Source of the DNA: Betaproteobacteria bacterium SG8_40
GTDB taxonomy: Bacteria > Pseudomonadota > Gammaproteobacteria > Burkholderiales > Eutrophovitaceae
DNA: 5,644 bases
NCBI GenBank assembly: GCA_001304425.1
Contig: LJTS01000205.1
Span: 1-5,644, forward strand
Reading direction: 5' to 3'
Shown here: one piece after another, positions 5,629 through 5,644 of the stretch
Layout: each line of letters begins with the position of its first letter
How positions within the stretch are numbered: the stretch's first letter is position 1
The notes under the pieces: generated by a model
What the model was told of the DNA's origin: nothing
Database searches by the model: none
The model's input: the letters and a program-made list of their open reading frames with translations, nothing else
Position numbers and translations under genes: made by a program

Positions 5629-5644
5629 AGCGCAAGCAAGCGGG
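5622..5644 (+). terminator. Terminator-like hairpin at the right edge (tail outside window)
   Basis: CCCGCTT (5622-5628) pairs with AAGCGGG (5638-5644) as a perfect 7-bp GC-rich stem. Inside, after one bulged A, a GC/GC pair is closed by a GCAA tetraloop of the stable GNRA class. The window stops at the last paired base, so the T-run that would prove an intrinsic terminator cannot be seen. It may end the purF transcript, or one started at the candidate promoter at 5520-5548. Confidence 0.5.

Noticed and set aside
5493..5644. tRNA or 6S RNA gene in the purF downstream region
   Set aside because: There is no GGTTCRA T-loop pattern on either strand, no cloverleaf, and too little sequence for a 6S-type long bubble structure.

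Overview
The window is a dense run of housekeeping genes, all on the + strand: the 3' end of trpA, then accD, folC, a dedD-type SPOR gene, cvpA and purF, followed by 152 bases of non-coding DNA at the right edge. The order accD-folC-dedD-cvpA-purF is the classic beta/gamma-proteobacterial cluster and is also found in E. coli. Having trpA directly upstream of accD, together with the GC-rich codon use and the protein wording, points to a betaproteobacterium. I cannot name the genus from sequence alone. Codon style looks uniform, and I see no mobile element, tRNA, rRNA or CRISPR array.

Layout: bases 1-442 are the C-terminal part of tryptophan synthase alpha. Bases 465-1331 are the acetyl-CoA carboxylase beta subunit. 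Bases 1413-2693 are the bifunctional folate enzyme FolC. Bases 2705-3358 are a membrane-anchored SPOR protein. Bases 3416-3901 are the membrane protein CvpA. Bases 3972-5492 are PurF, the committed step of purine synthesis. The largest gap between genes is 81 bases, so one long transcript with possible internal signals is plausible. The genes serve tryptophan, fatty acid, folate and purine synthesis plus envelope and division functions. Folate and purines are directly linked, because purine ring assembly consumes formyl-tetrahydrofolate.

The enzymes are intact and ordinary. The points worth a second look are in the gaps. A perfect 9-bp palindrome covers the cvpA start codon. The accD and folC frames are the same, with only the accD stop between them. 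The tail after purF carries a consensus -35 hexamer with a possible -10, an 11-codon mini-ORF, and two mutually exclusive hairpins. The last of these has terminator-like form and ends exactly at the window edge. The tail could be a small RNA, an attenuator-type leader for the next gene, or simply the operon's 3' end. I see no clearly new protein system here.
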